Shown here: in pieces, positions 48,642-59,650 of the stretch | Layout: the number at the start of each line of letters is the position of its first letter | Position numbering within the stretch: the first letter of the stretch is position 1 | Source of the DNA: Siphonodentalium dalli | Taxonomy: Eukaryota; Mollusca; Scaphopoda; Gadilida; Siphonodentaliidae | Reading direction: 5' to 3' | Length of the DNA stretch: 64,000 nt | NCBI GenBank assembly: GCA_032622095.1 | Contig: CP136063.1 | Coordinates: 39,530,106 to 39,594,105 of the forward strand | Notes under the pieces: generated by a model | Databases searched by the model: none | The model's input: only the letters and a program-made list of their open reading frames with translations | Told to the model about the DNA's origin: nothing | Position numbers and translations under genes: made by a program

Positions 48642-48747
48642 GTCCTATAACATGTTCAACATTAATATGTACATGCACAGTTGTCCATGTTGATTCGACT
48701 TCAACGGCTGGTAGTCGTGCCTTTCATTTGTTAAAACTTGGACATGA

Positions 48748-48957
48748 TCATTTTTCACAGAGCGCCACATCTGAGTCTGAATCCGGGCATTTTTCCCCGC
48801 TGAATTCCGTTGTTGGTTGAGTACATGTTCTGGTCCGCATCTGTTTATCTAGGCCACACGATGTTCTACATACACCAGCACATGAGCCCAACACTATCTT
48901 CAATATTGAATCCTCGATCCGCATCTGTTCTACATACACCATTATACCAGCACACAT
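48748..48957 (-). pseudogene. TSP1 module copy D (altered ends)
   Basis: A 69-residue frame retains CRTSCGLDKQMRTRTCTQP and SGEKCPDSDSDVALC. The N-terminal Trp region is replaced by a 5' duplication (SCAGVC after an extra GIMVYVEQMRIEDSILK stretch), and the frame stops before the last Cys. The copy lies about 281 bp from C. Confidence 0.65.
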
Positions 48958-49016
48958 GAGCCCCGCACTATCTTCAATATTGAATTATCAGTGAGCTAGA
49001 ACTATATATCCAGGCA

Positions 49017-49140
49017 AAAGTATGTTTAAAAGACCACTGTTCTCTTGTATGCTTATCACTTGTCCGTCCTCCTGGTGCATTTGAAATGAATGACAGTTTT
49101 TTGTGTGGATTTTCCTATTAAATATTTAACAGTTTCTGCT
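49017..49140. repeat. Flank of TSP1 unit D: paralogous empty site
   Basis: Bases from AAAAGT.TGTTTAAAAGACC onward match 49410-49422 joined directly to 49814-49925. This shows the sequence before the TTAA element inserted. Confidence 0.88.
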
Positions 49141-49194
49141 TAAGTATAGTACGCGGTCCTCGAGGTTAGTTAGTTGTGCCTTTCTTTTGGTAAA

Positions 49195-49360
49195 ACTTGG
49201 ACATGATCTTTGTTCACAGATCGCCACATCTGAATCTGAATCCGGGCATTTTTCCCCGCTGAATTCCGTTGTTGGTTGAGTACATGTTCTGGTCCGCATC
49301 TGTTTACCTAGGCCACATGATGTACTATATAAACCTTATTCCAGCGCACATTAGCCCCAC
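49195..49360 (-). pseudogene. TSP1 module copy E (frameshifted)
   Basis: Same one-base loss after the Trp codon as copies A and B. The Cys-rich remainder is intact in the second frame (MRTRTCTQPTTEFSGEKCPD, and RSCPS at the end). Flanking sequence beyond it duplicates the flank of copy D. Confidence 0.7.
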
Positions 49361-49422
49361 ATTATCTATAATAACGAATCATCGGTGAGCTAGCACTATA
49401 TCCCAAACAAAAGTCTGTTTAA

Positions 49423-49813
49423 CCCTTTACCCAACAGAAGGGCCCTGTGCCAATGCATTCTCTTATATATGCGAGTCGACCATAGGTCGCCTCGCATATA
49501 TAAGAGAATGCATTGGCTTAACACATTAAAAATTATAAAATTGTTAAAGAATGTAAGAAAAAATGGTAAAAAGTGTTAAAAACAGATTTTTTTAGGCCAA
49601 TGCATTCTCTTATATATGCGAGGCGACCTATGGTCGACTCGCATATATAAGAGAATGCATTGGCACAGGGCATAACTGTAACTATCACAATGTGGTCAAG
49701 GAGCCGGTTCCAATGATATCCATATTTGTATGGTTCTATTGAGACAGACCGAAGATATTTTAGGCTGTTGAAGCTTTATTTGGCCGGTTTTGGCCGGTTT
49801 GTTGGGTAAAGGG
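49423..49813. mobile_element. piggyBac-like TTAA element built of two hairpins, 391 bp
   Basis: TIRs CCCTTTACCCAACA and complement are flanked by TTAA at 49419-49422 and 49814-49817. A CCC start with TTAA duplication is the piggyBac pattern. Inside are two 69-bp hairpins (49449-49517 and 49596-49664) that are inverted copies of each other. Each has arms GCCAATGCATTCTCTTATAT continuing ATGCGAG, so the whole is a palindrome made of palindromes. The empty site at 49017-49140 confirms precise TTAA insertion. No coding. Confidence 0.88.
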
Positions 49814-49922
49814 TTAAAAGACCACTGTTCTCTTATATGCTTATCACTTGTCCGTCCTCCCGGTGCATTTGAAATGAATGACAGTTTCTTGTGGGGATTT
49901 TCCAATTAAATATTTAACAGTA

Positions 49923-50207
49923 TTATGATGTTTTTGCGTGGGCTTCGAGGTTAGTTGGCCGGTCTACAGATATTTCGAAGCAGTCGATTATGACAGCTGT
50001 TTTCAGTCTAAAGTCTTCACGGAACACCATGGGTACGGCTAACATCAGCTCATCCCGACCCGCCCAAAACACAAACCTTTCCATTTTGGTATACATAATA
50101 TGAATAACAGTGATGAATGTTTTGGTAATAGTTGACTGCGAAACTCTGAACCTATATGCTAAGTCCTTTGTTTGTAGGTTGAGACGCAATCGCATCAACA
50201 CTATCAT
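49923..50207 (-). pseudogene. DDE_Tnp_4-type transposase fragment (PIF/Harbinger/ISL2EU-like)
   Basis: The minus-strand frame reads IVLMRLRLNLQTKDLAYRF, then RVSQSTITKTFITVIHIMY: the helix-turn-helix (HTH_Tnp_4) region with its DLAYRFxVSQSTxxxxF motif (residues about 1-40). Residues 60-94 read PMVFREDFRLKTAVIIDCFE, then ISVDRPTN. The Asp in VIIDCFEI is the expected first acidic residue of the DDE catalytic triad that cuts DNA. The frame then stops at KTS, and the second Asp and the Glu are missing. The N-terminal side is interrupted by the tandem-unit element at 50212, and decayed upstream sequence continues at 52085-52245. This is a dead transposon gene. Family recognition is from motif memory. 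Confidence 0.75.
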
Positions 50208-50211
50208 TTTT

Positions 50212-52083
50212 AGCTCAACTTACTTTTGTAAGTTTGAGCTATTGCCATGGCTTGGCGTCCGTCGTCCGTGTGTGCGTGTGTCCGTCAACAATTTCCTTTG
50301 GCGCGGGCTACAGGTCGTACCTTTGGTCTGATCTTTATGAAATTTTGCATGAATGTTGACATTGACATGTAGATGGGAACGAGTCATTTTGGGGTCATTC
50401 GGCCAAAAAACATTGCCGCTGGTGGCCATCTTGGATTTCAAAATTCAATCCATTGGCGCGGGCTACAGGTCGTACTGTTCGTTTGATCATCATGAAATTT
50501 GTCATGGATGTTAATATTGACATGTAGATGGGAACGAGTCATTTTGGGGTTGTTCGGCCAAAAAACATGGCCGTCAGCAGCCATCTTGGATTTTACTTTT
50601 TGCATGACTAAATCATTTGGCGCAGGCTACAGGTCGTAGTTTTGATCGGAACTTCATGAAATTTGTCATGGATGTTAACAATGACATGTAGATGGGAACG
50701 AGTGATTTTGGGGTTGTTCGGCCAAAAAACATGGCCGCCAGCAGCCATCTTGGATTTTACTCTTTGCATGACTAAATCCTTTGGCGCGGGCTACAGGTCG
50801 TACCTTTGGTCTGATCTTTATGAAATTTGTCATGAATGTTGACATTGGCATGTAGATGGGAACGAGTCATTTTGGGGTCATTCGCCAAAAAAACATGGCT
50901 GCTGGTGGCCATTTTGGATTTCAAAATTCAATCCATTGGCGCGGGCTACAGGTTGTGCTGTTCGTCTGATCATCATGAAATTTGTCATGGATGTTAATAT
51001 TGACATGTAGATGGGAACGAGTGATTTTGGGGTCGTTCAGCCAAAAAACATGGCCGCCAGCAGCCATCTTGGATTTTACTCTTTGCATGACTAAATTCTT
51101 TGGCGCGGGCTACAGGTTGTAGCTTTGGTCAGAACTTCTTGAAATTTGTCATGGATGTTAACAATGACATGTAGATGGGAACGAGTGATTTTGGGGTCGT
51201 TCGTCCAAAAAACATGGCCGCCAGCAGCCATCTTGGATTTTACTCTTTGCATGACTAAATCCTTTGGCGCGGGTTACAGGTCGTACCTTTGGTCTGACCT
51301 TTATGAAATTTGTCATGAATATTGATATTGACATGTATATGGGAACGAGTCATTTTGGGGTCATACGGCCAAAAAATATGGCCGCTGGCAGCCATCTTGG
51401 ATTTCAAAATTCAATCCATTGGCACGGGCTACAGGTCGTACTGTTTGTCTGATCATCATGATATTTATCATGGATGTTAATATTAACATGTAGATGGGAA
51501 CGAGTCATTTTGGGGTCGTTTGGCTAAAAAACATGTCCGCCAGCAGCCATATTGGATTTTACTCTTTGCATGAATAAATCCTTTGGTGCGGGCTACAGGT
51601 CGTAGCTTGGTCGGAACTTCATGAAATTTGTCATGTATGTTAACAATGACATGTAGATGGGAAACGAGTCTTTTTGGGGTCGTTCAGCTGAAAAACATGG
51701 CCGCCAGCAGCCATCTTGGATTTTACTCTTTGCATGACTAAATCCATTGGCACAGGTTACAGGTCATATCTTTGATCAGATCATTATGAGATTTGTAAAG
51801 GCTGTAGATGGGAACAAGTCATTTTGGGGTAATTCGGAAAAAAACATGGCTGCCGGTGGCCATTTTAGAATTTACTCTTTGCATCAATAAATCCTTTGGC
51901 ACACCATAATCACCACATCCCTGATCCGATCATTATGAAACCTGTTATGAATGTTGATATTGACATGTACATCTAGTCTTACTTAGACATTTCAATTAGC
52001 ACTTTTCCTATTCCTCCATTTACTGTCGACCATTAAATTATTCCCCTACCTAAGTTGAGCTACAGTGTCATTGACACTTTCAT
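50212..52083 (-). mobile_element. Tandem-unit mobile element, copy C (inverted)
   Basis: Reverse orientation of the 16289-19185 element. It begins AGCTCAACTTACTTTTGTAAG with GGCGTCCGTCGTCCGTGTG and ends GTTGAGCTACAGTGTCATTG then ACACTTTCAT. About ten diverged units carry TTTGGGGTC, GCAGCCATCTTGGATTTTAC and GGCGCGGGCTACAGGTCGTA. It separates two parts of a DDE transposase pseudogene. Confidence 0.87.
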
Positions 52084-52084
52084 T

Positions 52085-52245
52085 ATTAAATTTTGATAAG
52101 TCACATCAATACGAGACTGGAATTGAAACTTCCTAGAAGTCCATACAAATCAAGTAAGAGTGTAAAAAAGAACTGTTTATTCATCTGAGGTAATATTATC
52201 CTCATAGAGCTTTAATTGCTGTCGTCTCTTGACATTCCATCGAAA
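52085..52245 (-). pseudogene. Decayed upstream part of the DDE_Tnp_4 transposase
   Basis: In minus-strand frame, after LYEDNITSDE and a stop, come TVLFYTLT, another stop, and FVWTSRKFQFQ. This resembles the TxxFYTGLPSF motif that precedes the helix-turn-helix in this transposase family. It has stops and no start, and is followed by copy C and then by the fragment at 49923-50207. Confidence 0.4.
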
Positions 52246-53024
52246 GCTTTTGTATGTCATGGTATGCACCTGCCGATAATTTTCCCAGTTTCAAAAAGGT
52301 GCAAGTTGGATTGTACCTTATCAGCATCTCAGAACTGGTATAACATGCTGAAATGAAACATACATGTAACAACACACACAGCTGCTCTACTTAGCTAATG
52401 TCTTTAACTCTAGAACTGCTGGACGGCCACGTCGGTGGGCTAACCAGCATATGAAGATAAAATAATTTCTGTCTAGTGTCTGACAAATATTCAGGTGTAT
52501 AGAGTGTCTGCTAGTAACAACCAGGCTTGGTTACCTCCCTTAATCTGCCTGTGGACGACACATACAACTGAGTCTCTCATCGGGGGTTACCTCCCTTAAT
52601 CTGCCTGTGGACGACACATACAACTGGATCTATATTATATGGACTACATTGTACTCTTGCTCATTAACTGTCAACTAGTTGGTTGTTGGTTAATGATGTA
52701 CACTTGCCACCTAAAACCGACTCGTTGTTTTTTTAAATATCACGGTGGGTGGAAGCACTAAATGGTGTAAGGCCGTATTAATTTATGCAGTGTATACTCT
52801 GACATTGCCTGTGAAAGGTACCTTCAATTTGGGAATATCAATTTGCTGTTTCTGAATTATGACGATAATTAAACATAAATGTTCACATACAAATTAATTT
52901 TTCTGGAAGCAAACATAATAAGTCACTGCTTCAAAACTTGAGACAAGAAAATACAATTATAGAGTTATGCCTCTTGGTCTGTCTGAGCAAATATATTTAC
53001 ATTACTAGTTTGAATCTGGATACA
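52246..53024. other. Intergenic, one short tandem repeat
   Basis: GGTTACCTCCCTTAATCTGC, continuing CTGTGGACGACACATACAACTG, occurs twice (about 52528-52570 and 52585-52627). No gene. Confidence 0.5.
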
Positions 53025-53475
53025 GGTTACAGTGAAGTAATTATTTCCCATAGGCCTCAGTGTTAACATATAATGGCCTGCAGCCCTGACTATCCACGAA
53101 TTGTGATAAATGAGTACATGGTCACCGGAATTGGCATCTGCGCAAAGTTTCTGCATGAAAAAAATCATATCGTCGAGCATGGAATGTACCTTTAAATTTG
53201 GGATTTATAATCGAGAGTCAGAATTGCATGAAAAAAATATTGACATTTTTTACCTCACACCAAAAAAATTAAATCTAGGAACCACGTGCTTTACAATGTG
53301 CCAATGTTTTGTTTGGAGTCTGAAATTTCAAGAGGAGTGATTGCATGTATATTATATGTTTAAATATCGAAACTACTATTAACCAACCAGAGCCCAGAAT
53401 TTTTTTAATTCTCTCCTGCATCTTGGTCCAAAATCCGTTGGAGGGCGCTACCAATCGAAATACTTCACTGTAACC
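53025..53475. mobile_element. MITE with GGTTACAGTGAAGTA ends, copy 1 (451 bp)
   Basis: Ends GGTTACAGTGAAGTAATTA and TACTTCACTGTAACC are inverted. Internal sequence is nearly identical to 54366-54825. It encodes nothing recognisable. Confidence 0.8.
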
Positions 53476-54365
53476 TAAAGTGACAACAACGTCAATGACA
53501 TGCCATCTGAAAATGACACAAATCGGTCACTGGACTCTTCACATTTGAAAATAAAATACAAAATCTCTATCCATGACTTTGTTTTCGTCTTATTAACCCT
53601 TTTCTGACCCCACTCCTGTTTATAATTGCAACACAAAATATCTTAAAATGAACACGAAAAGTCACCATGTGAGGTCCATGTCGATAAAGTAAACGATGAT
53701 AGCATATATACCCATCATTGGTGTGAAAGCTGACCGATTTCTCTCTGAGAAAATATGGACGATGGTTCGCCTGATAAACATGGACACGCTGGAGCTTGAA
53801 TTGGGCGCACTTGACAAATTCTGAGTCCTGGTAAACGAAATTTTGGCAAAAACTGAAGATTTGAGTGCAGCAGAATGATTATGTGCCTACATGTATGTGC
53901 ATGGAAACAGCCACATCACTCAAACATACCACCGTGTTACACTTTTTGTCGACAAGCCACCTCAAGCAGACTAATTGGCTGCCATTTAACCTGCACTGGT
54001 CATGTTTTACATCAATTTTTAGAGACCTGCCACAGATAGCGATGTAGTTTGCTCTCATGGCTAGTCGAAAAGCCTTTATTTCAGTTGTGTACTGACCCTC
54101 GATGTTCAGTGCGTGATTTGTTACCATGACATTCATTAAAGGTACACATATGAGTTCATAACGGACAAAAAGGGTAGATTTTCGAGGTGAAAATTTGAAG
54201 CAAAAATTGTCCCAGATGGGTTAATATTGGCTTCTCATTGATTACCACCGACTCAAATAATATGATATGCCACGTGCTACAAGTTCCCTAATTGTTTGTT
54301 GGTCAATGTTTATAGGAAACCCGCCACTAGGCCCAAATGAGAAAAAGGATCATTTTTGTGCTTTA
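53476..54365. other. Spacer between two MITE copies
   Basis: About 890 bp with no gene evident. Confidence 0.35.
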
Positions 54366-54825
54366 GGTTACAGTGAAGTAATTATTTCCCATAGGCCTCA
54401 GTGTTAACATATAATGGCCTGCAGCCCTGACTATCCACGAATTGTGATAAATGAGTACATGGTCACCGGAATTGGCATCTGCGCAAAGTTTCTGCATGAA
54501 AAAAATCATATCGTCGAGCATGGAATGTACCTTTAAATTTGGGATTTATAATCGAGAGTCAGAATTGCATGAAAAAAATATTGACATTTTTTACCTCACA
54601 CCAGCTCACACCAAAAAAATTAAATCTAGGAACCACGTGCTTTACAATGTGCCAATCTTTGTTTGGAGTCTGAAATTTCAAGAGGAGTGATTGCATGTAT
54701 TTTATATGTTTAAATATCGAAACTACTATTAACCAACCAGAGTCCAGAATTTTTTTAATTCTCTCCTGCATCTTGGTCCAAAATCCGTTGGAGGGCGCTA
54801 CCAATCGAATTACTTCACTGTAACC
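54366..54825. mobile_element. MITE with GGTTACAGTGAAGTA ends, copy 2 (460 bp)
   Basis: Direct-orientation copy of 53025-53475 with a 10-bp insertion (CAGCTCACAC near 54602) and a few substitutions. TA borders it on both sides (TTTA|GGTTAC and GTAACC|TACAG), consistent with a TA target. Confidence 0.82.
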
Positions 54826-55311
54826 TACAGTCTGCCTCCATTTCTCGCCTGAGGATTGCTGCAACTGCTGGTTCGCACCTTCAGGGTCAATAACAAAGCG
54901 TCTGCGATGTTGAGATTTACATAGATCTTAAATGGGTTCTGTGGTTCCTGTAGTTAATTTTCTTTCCTTGATTTGACTCTGATTCTCATCTTTCTCTTTG
55001 ATAAGTTAGTTAATCTTTGTCATCTTTGAAAGGGACTGTAATAATACTTACATTCTAGAACCATGTGAACAGAGATAACATAGCAATTGGACAAACATTT
55101 TGACTCGCGTAAAAGGAACCCTTTGAAGATTTTTCCACTCACTTAAGATAGATAATAATATTGTATCTGACCATGTGTTGCAACCGGAAGTGTACCCCAG
55201 TGAAATTTTCCCACAATTCTCAATAAAGTAACAAATAATGTATCCTTGATTGATTAACAAAGCAAATATCAGTTTTTATGCCAAAACATCAGGCTTGTGG
55301 CCATTATTTCC
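54826..55311. other. 3' flank of the 244-residue gene
   Basis: No gene seen. No canonical AATAAA on the minus strand was found close after the stop at 55312. Confidence 0.35.
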
Positions 55312-56046
55312 TCATAGTGTCGCTCTCTCTGAGACCTTCTCAGAGGCGTTGATGTCATGGAAATCCCAGAATCCTTGGGGTGTCAAAACTTCAGGGCTAA
55401 CGTCACAGGGTGTTGCATCGGATGAATCGTCATCTCTCAGAGTGTCCGTGCCCGAACAGGTAATGTCCACATGTATGGTTTTTGGCGACGTATCAGGGCT
55501 GTTGTCGCAAGACGTTGCAGACTGTGAGTTATCTGTCCCAACAGAGTCTGCGTCAGGCCGTGTAAGGTCGAGATATATTGGCGACACCGTGGATATAGTG
55601 TCGGCGGTCGGTGCAGCCGGTGACATTTCTATCAGTACGTCCTGGTCAGCCTGTGACATATCTACCACAGAGTCCTGGCCTGTTTCGGCGGGGTGAGACG
55701 TATTGGCTGTAATGTCCAGTGTAGTGTCGGTCGTCACATCTGCATTAAAACTTGTATCCTCCAACAGGGGTGTTGATGTTGAGGTAGGGGTTGTTGGTGA
55801 CACCGACATGCTACGTGGTGCATATTCAAGTCTAATGCGCTGCCTCCGGTTCAACAATCGCTTTAAACACCAACCAAGCGCTCCCACAATGACACTGACC
55901 AATGCGGCTGCCGCAGCACTCGCAACCGCCTCCCACATCCCTATAGTGTGTACACCGGGATATGTGTCGGCAGACAAAATGTTTGTAGGTGGTTCCGTAG
56001 ACGACACAATTGGTAATGCCTCTGTAGATGTGTATGCCTCAACCAT
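55312..56046 (-). CDS. Hypothetical single-pass membrane protein, 244 residues, intronless
   Basis: This is the longest non-repeat frame in the window. The start MVEAYTSTEALP has a good context (GACATGG). Residues 1-39 are a short Ser/Thr/Pro-containing segment without a signal-peptide core. Residues 40-61 (AVASAAAAALVSVIVGALGW, then CL) are one strong transmembrane helix, followed by a basic stop-transfer stretch (KRLLNRRQRIR). The remaining 170 or so residues are acidic and Ser/Thr-rich, with two clear repeats of about 34 residues: IYLDLTRPDADS.., ending CDNSPDTSP, and IHVDITCSGTDT.., ending CDVSPEVLTP. A weaker third repeat lies before them. Several SP/TP sites suggest phosphorylation. Topology is probably type III, with a cytoplasmic tail. 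No family is recognised. It could also be the last exon of a spliced gene, but the TATA box upstream argues for a complete short gene. Confidence 0.65.
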   Translation of the reverse strand: MVEAYTSTEALPIVSSTEPPTNILSADTYPGVHTIGMWEAVASAAAAALVSVIVGALGWCLKRLLNRRQRIRLEYAPRSMSVSPTTPTSTSTPLLEDTSFNADVTTDTTLDITANTSHPAETGQDSVVDMSQADQDVLIEMSPAAPTADTISTVSPIYLDLTRPDADSVGTDNSQSATSCDNSPDTSPKTIHVDITCSGTDTLRDDDSSDATPCDVSPEVLTPQGFWDFHDINASEKVSERATL

Positions 56047-56108
56047 GTCGTGTTGAACTCATGCTTACGAAAATAATTTCGGATGTGTGTAAAACCACCA
56101 CAAAATAT

Positions 56109-56118
56109 CTTATATATA
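56109..56118 (-). promoter_or_regulatory. TATA box for the 244-residue gene
   Basis: Minus strand TATATATAAG lies about 63-72 bases upstream of the ATG at 56046. Between them is an upstream ATG (56061) with a short frame ending in TGA that overlaps the main start, which could lower translation. Confidence 0.5.
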
Positions 56119-56145
56119 CGTGTATTGTGTATAATGAGGGGGGTC

Positions 56146-56170
56146 CGTTATGTCATCGCATGACATAACG
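56146..56170. promoter_or_regulatory. Short perfect stem-loop upstream of the gene
   Basis: Arms CGTTATGTCAT and ATGACATAACG around CGC. It lies about 100 bases upstream of the 244-residue frame, beyond the TATA box, and could be a paired half-site for a dimeric factor. Function is inferred only from position. Confidence 0.35.
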
Positions 56171-56744
56171 CCGGTAAGGAATTCAAAAAGATTAACATCA
56201 GTTCATTAATTATAGGGTCAAGCGGGGGACAGCGTTTCCTAAATGATCCTAAATGATTACGCGTCAATTTTCAAACATTTTGATACAGCATACTCTTAAA
56301 CACCATTAGTATAGACACTGACACGTATCACGACCCCCACAAGTCTTATCTCCACACCCGAATCTTGATATATGTAGGATAGTTTTCCTACGTTATAAAA
56401 AAGTAACAAAACGCTGTTAGCAACAAATCGATATATTTTACAATGATCAAAAGTTAATAAAACGTTATAAACATACATGCACATCAGCTATACATAACAA
56501 AAAGTTTGGAGCAGTCAACTCGAATCCTAACCAACTCGTACGCATGTTAAAAAAAATGTACGTCACTTAGTTAACTAATGTTATTAAAAAATTAAAAGAT
56601 GTCTTAGTTATATGTGCCAGATCATATTATGAATGTTATTTTTGTTGAAAAACCAGTTATGGACCCCCTGAATTGCTGGGGGAAAAAATAAGCATGATTA
56701 GAGTCGGTCAGGATGGGAGTTTACTGACACCCTTTTGGTCGATA
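56171..56744. other. AT-rich spacer, no gene
   Basis: Nothing recognised. Confidence 0.35.
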
Positions 56745-57385
56745 TAAAACAAGACCAACCATTAATACCCTTAGGTGTATTATAAAATTTAGTCAAAAAA
56801 GTTTGTTTTTTTCAAAACCAACGCAGTACAGAATGCCAAATATATCAGCGCTGAAACAGCATTCGTATTTTCATACATAATATAAGCGAGAGCATCGATG
56901 GGTAGAGGTAAAATAAGTCCTTTAGACATTTGTACGGTCAAATGTTAAGTAGAAAAATGGTCGTAACTCGTTTTAAAATAAATTGGACGGAACGTATCTT
57001 AGAACATGGCATACACCGCCAAAAAAAAACAACGTTTGGCATGCATATTAAAATATTAATGCCTGTATAAAGTGTATTATAAAAAATATAAAAAGTAGTC
57101 AAAAATATTTCTTTTTCCAAAAGAATCAACAAAACACCTAATGATTGTCATATACATCACCGCCATAAAACATAACTTGTCATATATACTATAAAAATAG
57201 ACCAACCATTAATACCTGCAGTTGTATTATAAAATTTAATTCAAAAAAGTTTGTTTTTTTCTTCAAAACAGTATAGAATGCCAACAGCGCCGAAACAGCA
57301 TTCGTATTTTCATACATAATATAACGAGAGCATCGTGGGGGTAGCGATAAAATAAGTCCTTTAGACATTTTCGAATTGTATTACA
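56745..57385. repeat. Diverged tandem repeat, period about 438 bp
   Basis: GACCAACCATTAATACC at 56751 and 57189 starts two matching segments of about 200 bp (shared AGAATGCCAA, GAAACAGCATTCGTATTTTC and AATAAGTCCTTTAGACATTT). A weaker third segment is at 57000-57130. Confidence 0.8.
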
Positions 57386-57608
57386 ACATAAGAAAAAAAT
57401 AGTAATTACATTAAATTTGAAAAAAAACACATATGCTTTCAATGTCAAAATACTGTCAAATTCTAAGACGAAAAGGGGGGGTCGTAACTCTCTAAATAAT
57501 TGGACAGAACACTTCTTCAAACTTGACAGGTATCGTTAGCCTCCCAGATACACATACCAACTTCAGCTAAAAACAAACGGACGGATGGACAGAATGATAA
57601 CCTAATAC

Positions 57609-58089
57609 TTTAAAGGTACTCAATCCGTTAAAACTCCGCTCAATTACTATTTCTTTGGCTTCGGGGGTAAAAAATATTTGATTCGAGTCGAGGAACCCAT
57701 CAAACAAAGCTCAGAGGTGTTAGATATTGATTTTTGAAATTTTTTTATTTACTCGAGATGACTACTAATAATTGCCTTCAAGCTGTCGTTATCTGCTCGG
57801 GATGTGTATACCAAAATTTATTCTAACAGTCAAGGATGGATAACTCTAAAATCAAGTGGTAATAATAACGCAATTTTGACTGAGTTCGGGGAACAGAAAG
57901 TATTCCCGATAATGAAAAATAATAGATTTCTAAAATATGTGTTTTGTTTGATGAGTTCCTCGACTCGTATCAAATATTTTTTACCTCCGAAGCCACGGAA
58001 ATAGTAATTGAGAGGAGTTTTATAGGATTGTTGTTGTTGGAATCTGTTGAGACGGGGGAACCCCCCTGTTCGGATTGAGTACCTTTAAA
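57609..58089. mobile_element. 481-bp foldback MITE
   Basis: Ends TTTAAAGGTACTCAATCCG and CGGATTGAGTACCTTTAAA. The arms continue inward through CTCAATTACTATTTC, TTTTACC or GGTAAAA, and CGAGTCGAGGAAC. Confidence 0.82.
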
Positions 58090-58140
58090 CAATAAGCAAC
58101 CCCCTGATTGACACATGTGTACTCACAGGAAATAATGTTA

Positions 58141-58406
58141 TAGCTAATAAAAGTCAGTTTAACGCCAATTGCTAGTTGTGTATGTATTGTTTTTATATTG
58201 TGTATAAACATACATCGCAAAATAATATATTATCAGCATTAAGCTCAGTACTACATGGACCCCTCTAATAGTGTTATTGTTTTTTTGTTTTTTTTTATCA
58301 CCGTGTATTACTTCTGAACCTCGCAAATGCCTTTAATAATAAGAATCGTATTCGCATGACTACTCTGGAAAATATCAATCGACGTTAAACTGACTTTTAC
58401 TAACTA
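58141..58406. mobile_element. 266-bp MITE
   Basis: Ends TAGCTAATAAAAGTCAGTTT, continuing AACG, and in reverse complement TAGTTAGTAAAAGTCAGTTT, continuing AACG. No clear target duplication. Confidence 0.7.
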
Positions 58407-59344
58407 ATGTATATATGTGTGATATTGGGTGACTATGCCAAAATTGTGGTCCGATGGGAAGAATAGTCCCCGAGCCATGTAAACGATGGTGTTTACATAA
58501 AAGACAGGTGCTTTTTTAAATATGTCCGCCATTTTCCGATAGGATTATTTTTGAAGTGGGAATTTCCCAGAACATTTCGCGAGAAAATTTTTATTCAATA
58601 CATTACACAAATATAACTTAAAAATCAAATTAATATCTGCGGGGATTGAGACAAATTATGTACGGCAAATATTTATTTGTTTTTAGAAACAATAAGCATA
58701 TATTGGTGGTATTACACAATGATAAATGTTACATAATTATATATTGAGTCAGATAACGAAATAAAAGAGTAGGTAGAATAAAGGATTAGATTAGAGTGTG
58801 ATAGTGGAATGCATATTGCTACTGTATGAAAAATATACACTTTTTTTAAATTCTATTATTCATTCGTGTTAATTACTTGAAAAAATGTTTTATTGTCTTT
58901 TGGTGTCTTTTGGTGTTTGGCAAATATACTTATATGAATTAAATTCAGTGTTCAATATCTAATCATTTGAAAATAAAGTGCATTTGTATCAAATTTTACC
59001 AATAAATTAAATTTCCTCTGAATCTGAAGTTGGACTCTTGGGAGTCCACCTAGAATTTGATAAGAGTATCTTTTGCAGGAGATGCCTTTGAATAAGGTCT
59101 TCTGGCATGTTTCTTCCTTTTAAATTCCTTTCTTATATTAGTAAACAAGTGGTCTTCAAAATCGGAATCTGATCGTTCGGTTTCTGCTTGCAGCATCTCT
59201 TGGATTTCACTTGCCACAACACTAGGATTCGAGGCCGCAATTTTAATGCAGAAGTGCAGTCACTGAGTCAGCCAATCAAACAGTTATTTGCTAGACACAT
59301 GATCATTAGGATTTATTCATTATTTAACTCTGGGTTAGCCATAT
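58407..59344. other. AT-rich intergenic sequence
   Basis: No gene recognised. Confidence 0.35.
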
Positions 59345-59650
59345 TTGGGTAAATAATTGCGCTTCAGCAATTGAATTGCGCTTCAGCACAATTAATTTTC
59401 TATTGGATATATTCATTAATTAACTGGGTGTTCCCATATGCGGGACAATAATTGCGCTTCAGCACACTTAATTTTCAATTGGATTTATTCATTACCTGAG
59501 GGGAGGGGGGGGGGGGGGGGTTTAGCCATATATGGAAAATTAATTGCGCTGAAGTGCAATTTAATTGCACTGCAGCTCAATTAATTTTGGATTGCGCTGA
59601 AGCGCAGTTGATGAGCGCAATTGAATTGCGCTTCAGAACAATTATTAATG
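59345..59650. repeat. Cluster of TTGCGCTTCAGC motifs
   Basis: About eight copies of AATTGCGCTTCAGCACAATT or its complement, with a G tract at about 59504-59520. The motif differs by one base from the GCGCTTAAGC motif clustered at 41762-42990. Confidence 0.7.

Noticed and set aside
53025-54825. LTR retrotransposon with two 455-bp LTRs
   Set aside because: Each repeat has its own terminal inversion, lacks TG...CA ends, and the 890-bp interior has no gag, protease or reverse transcriptase frame.
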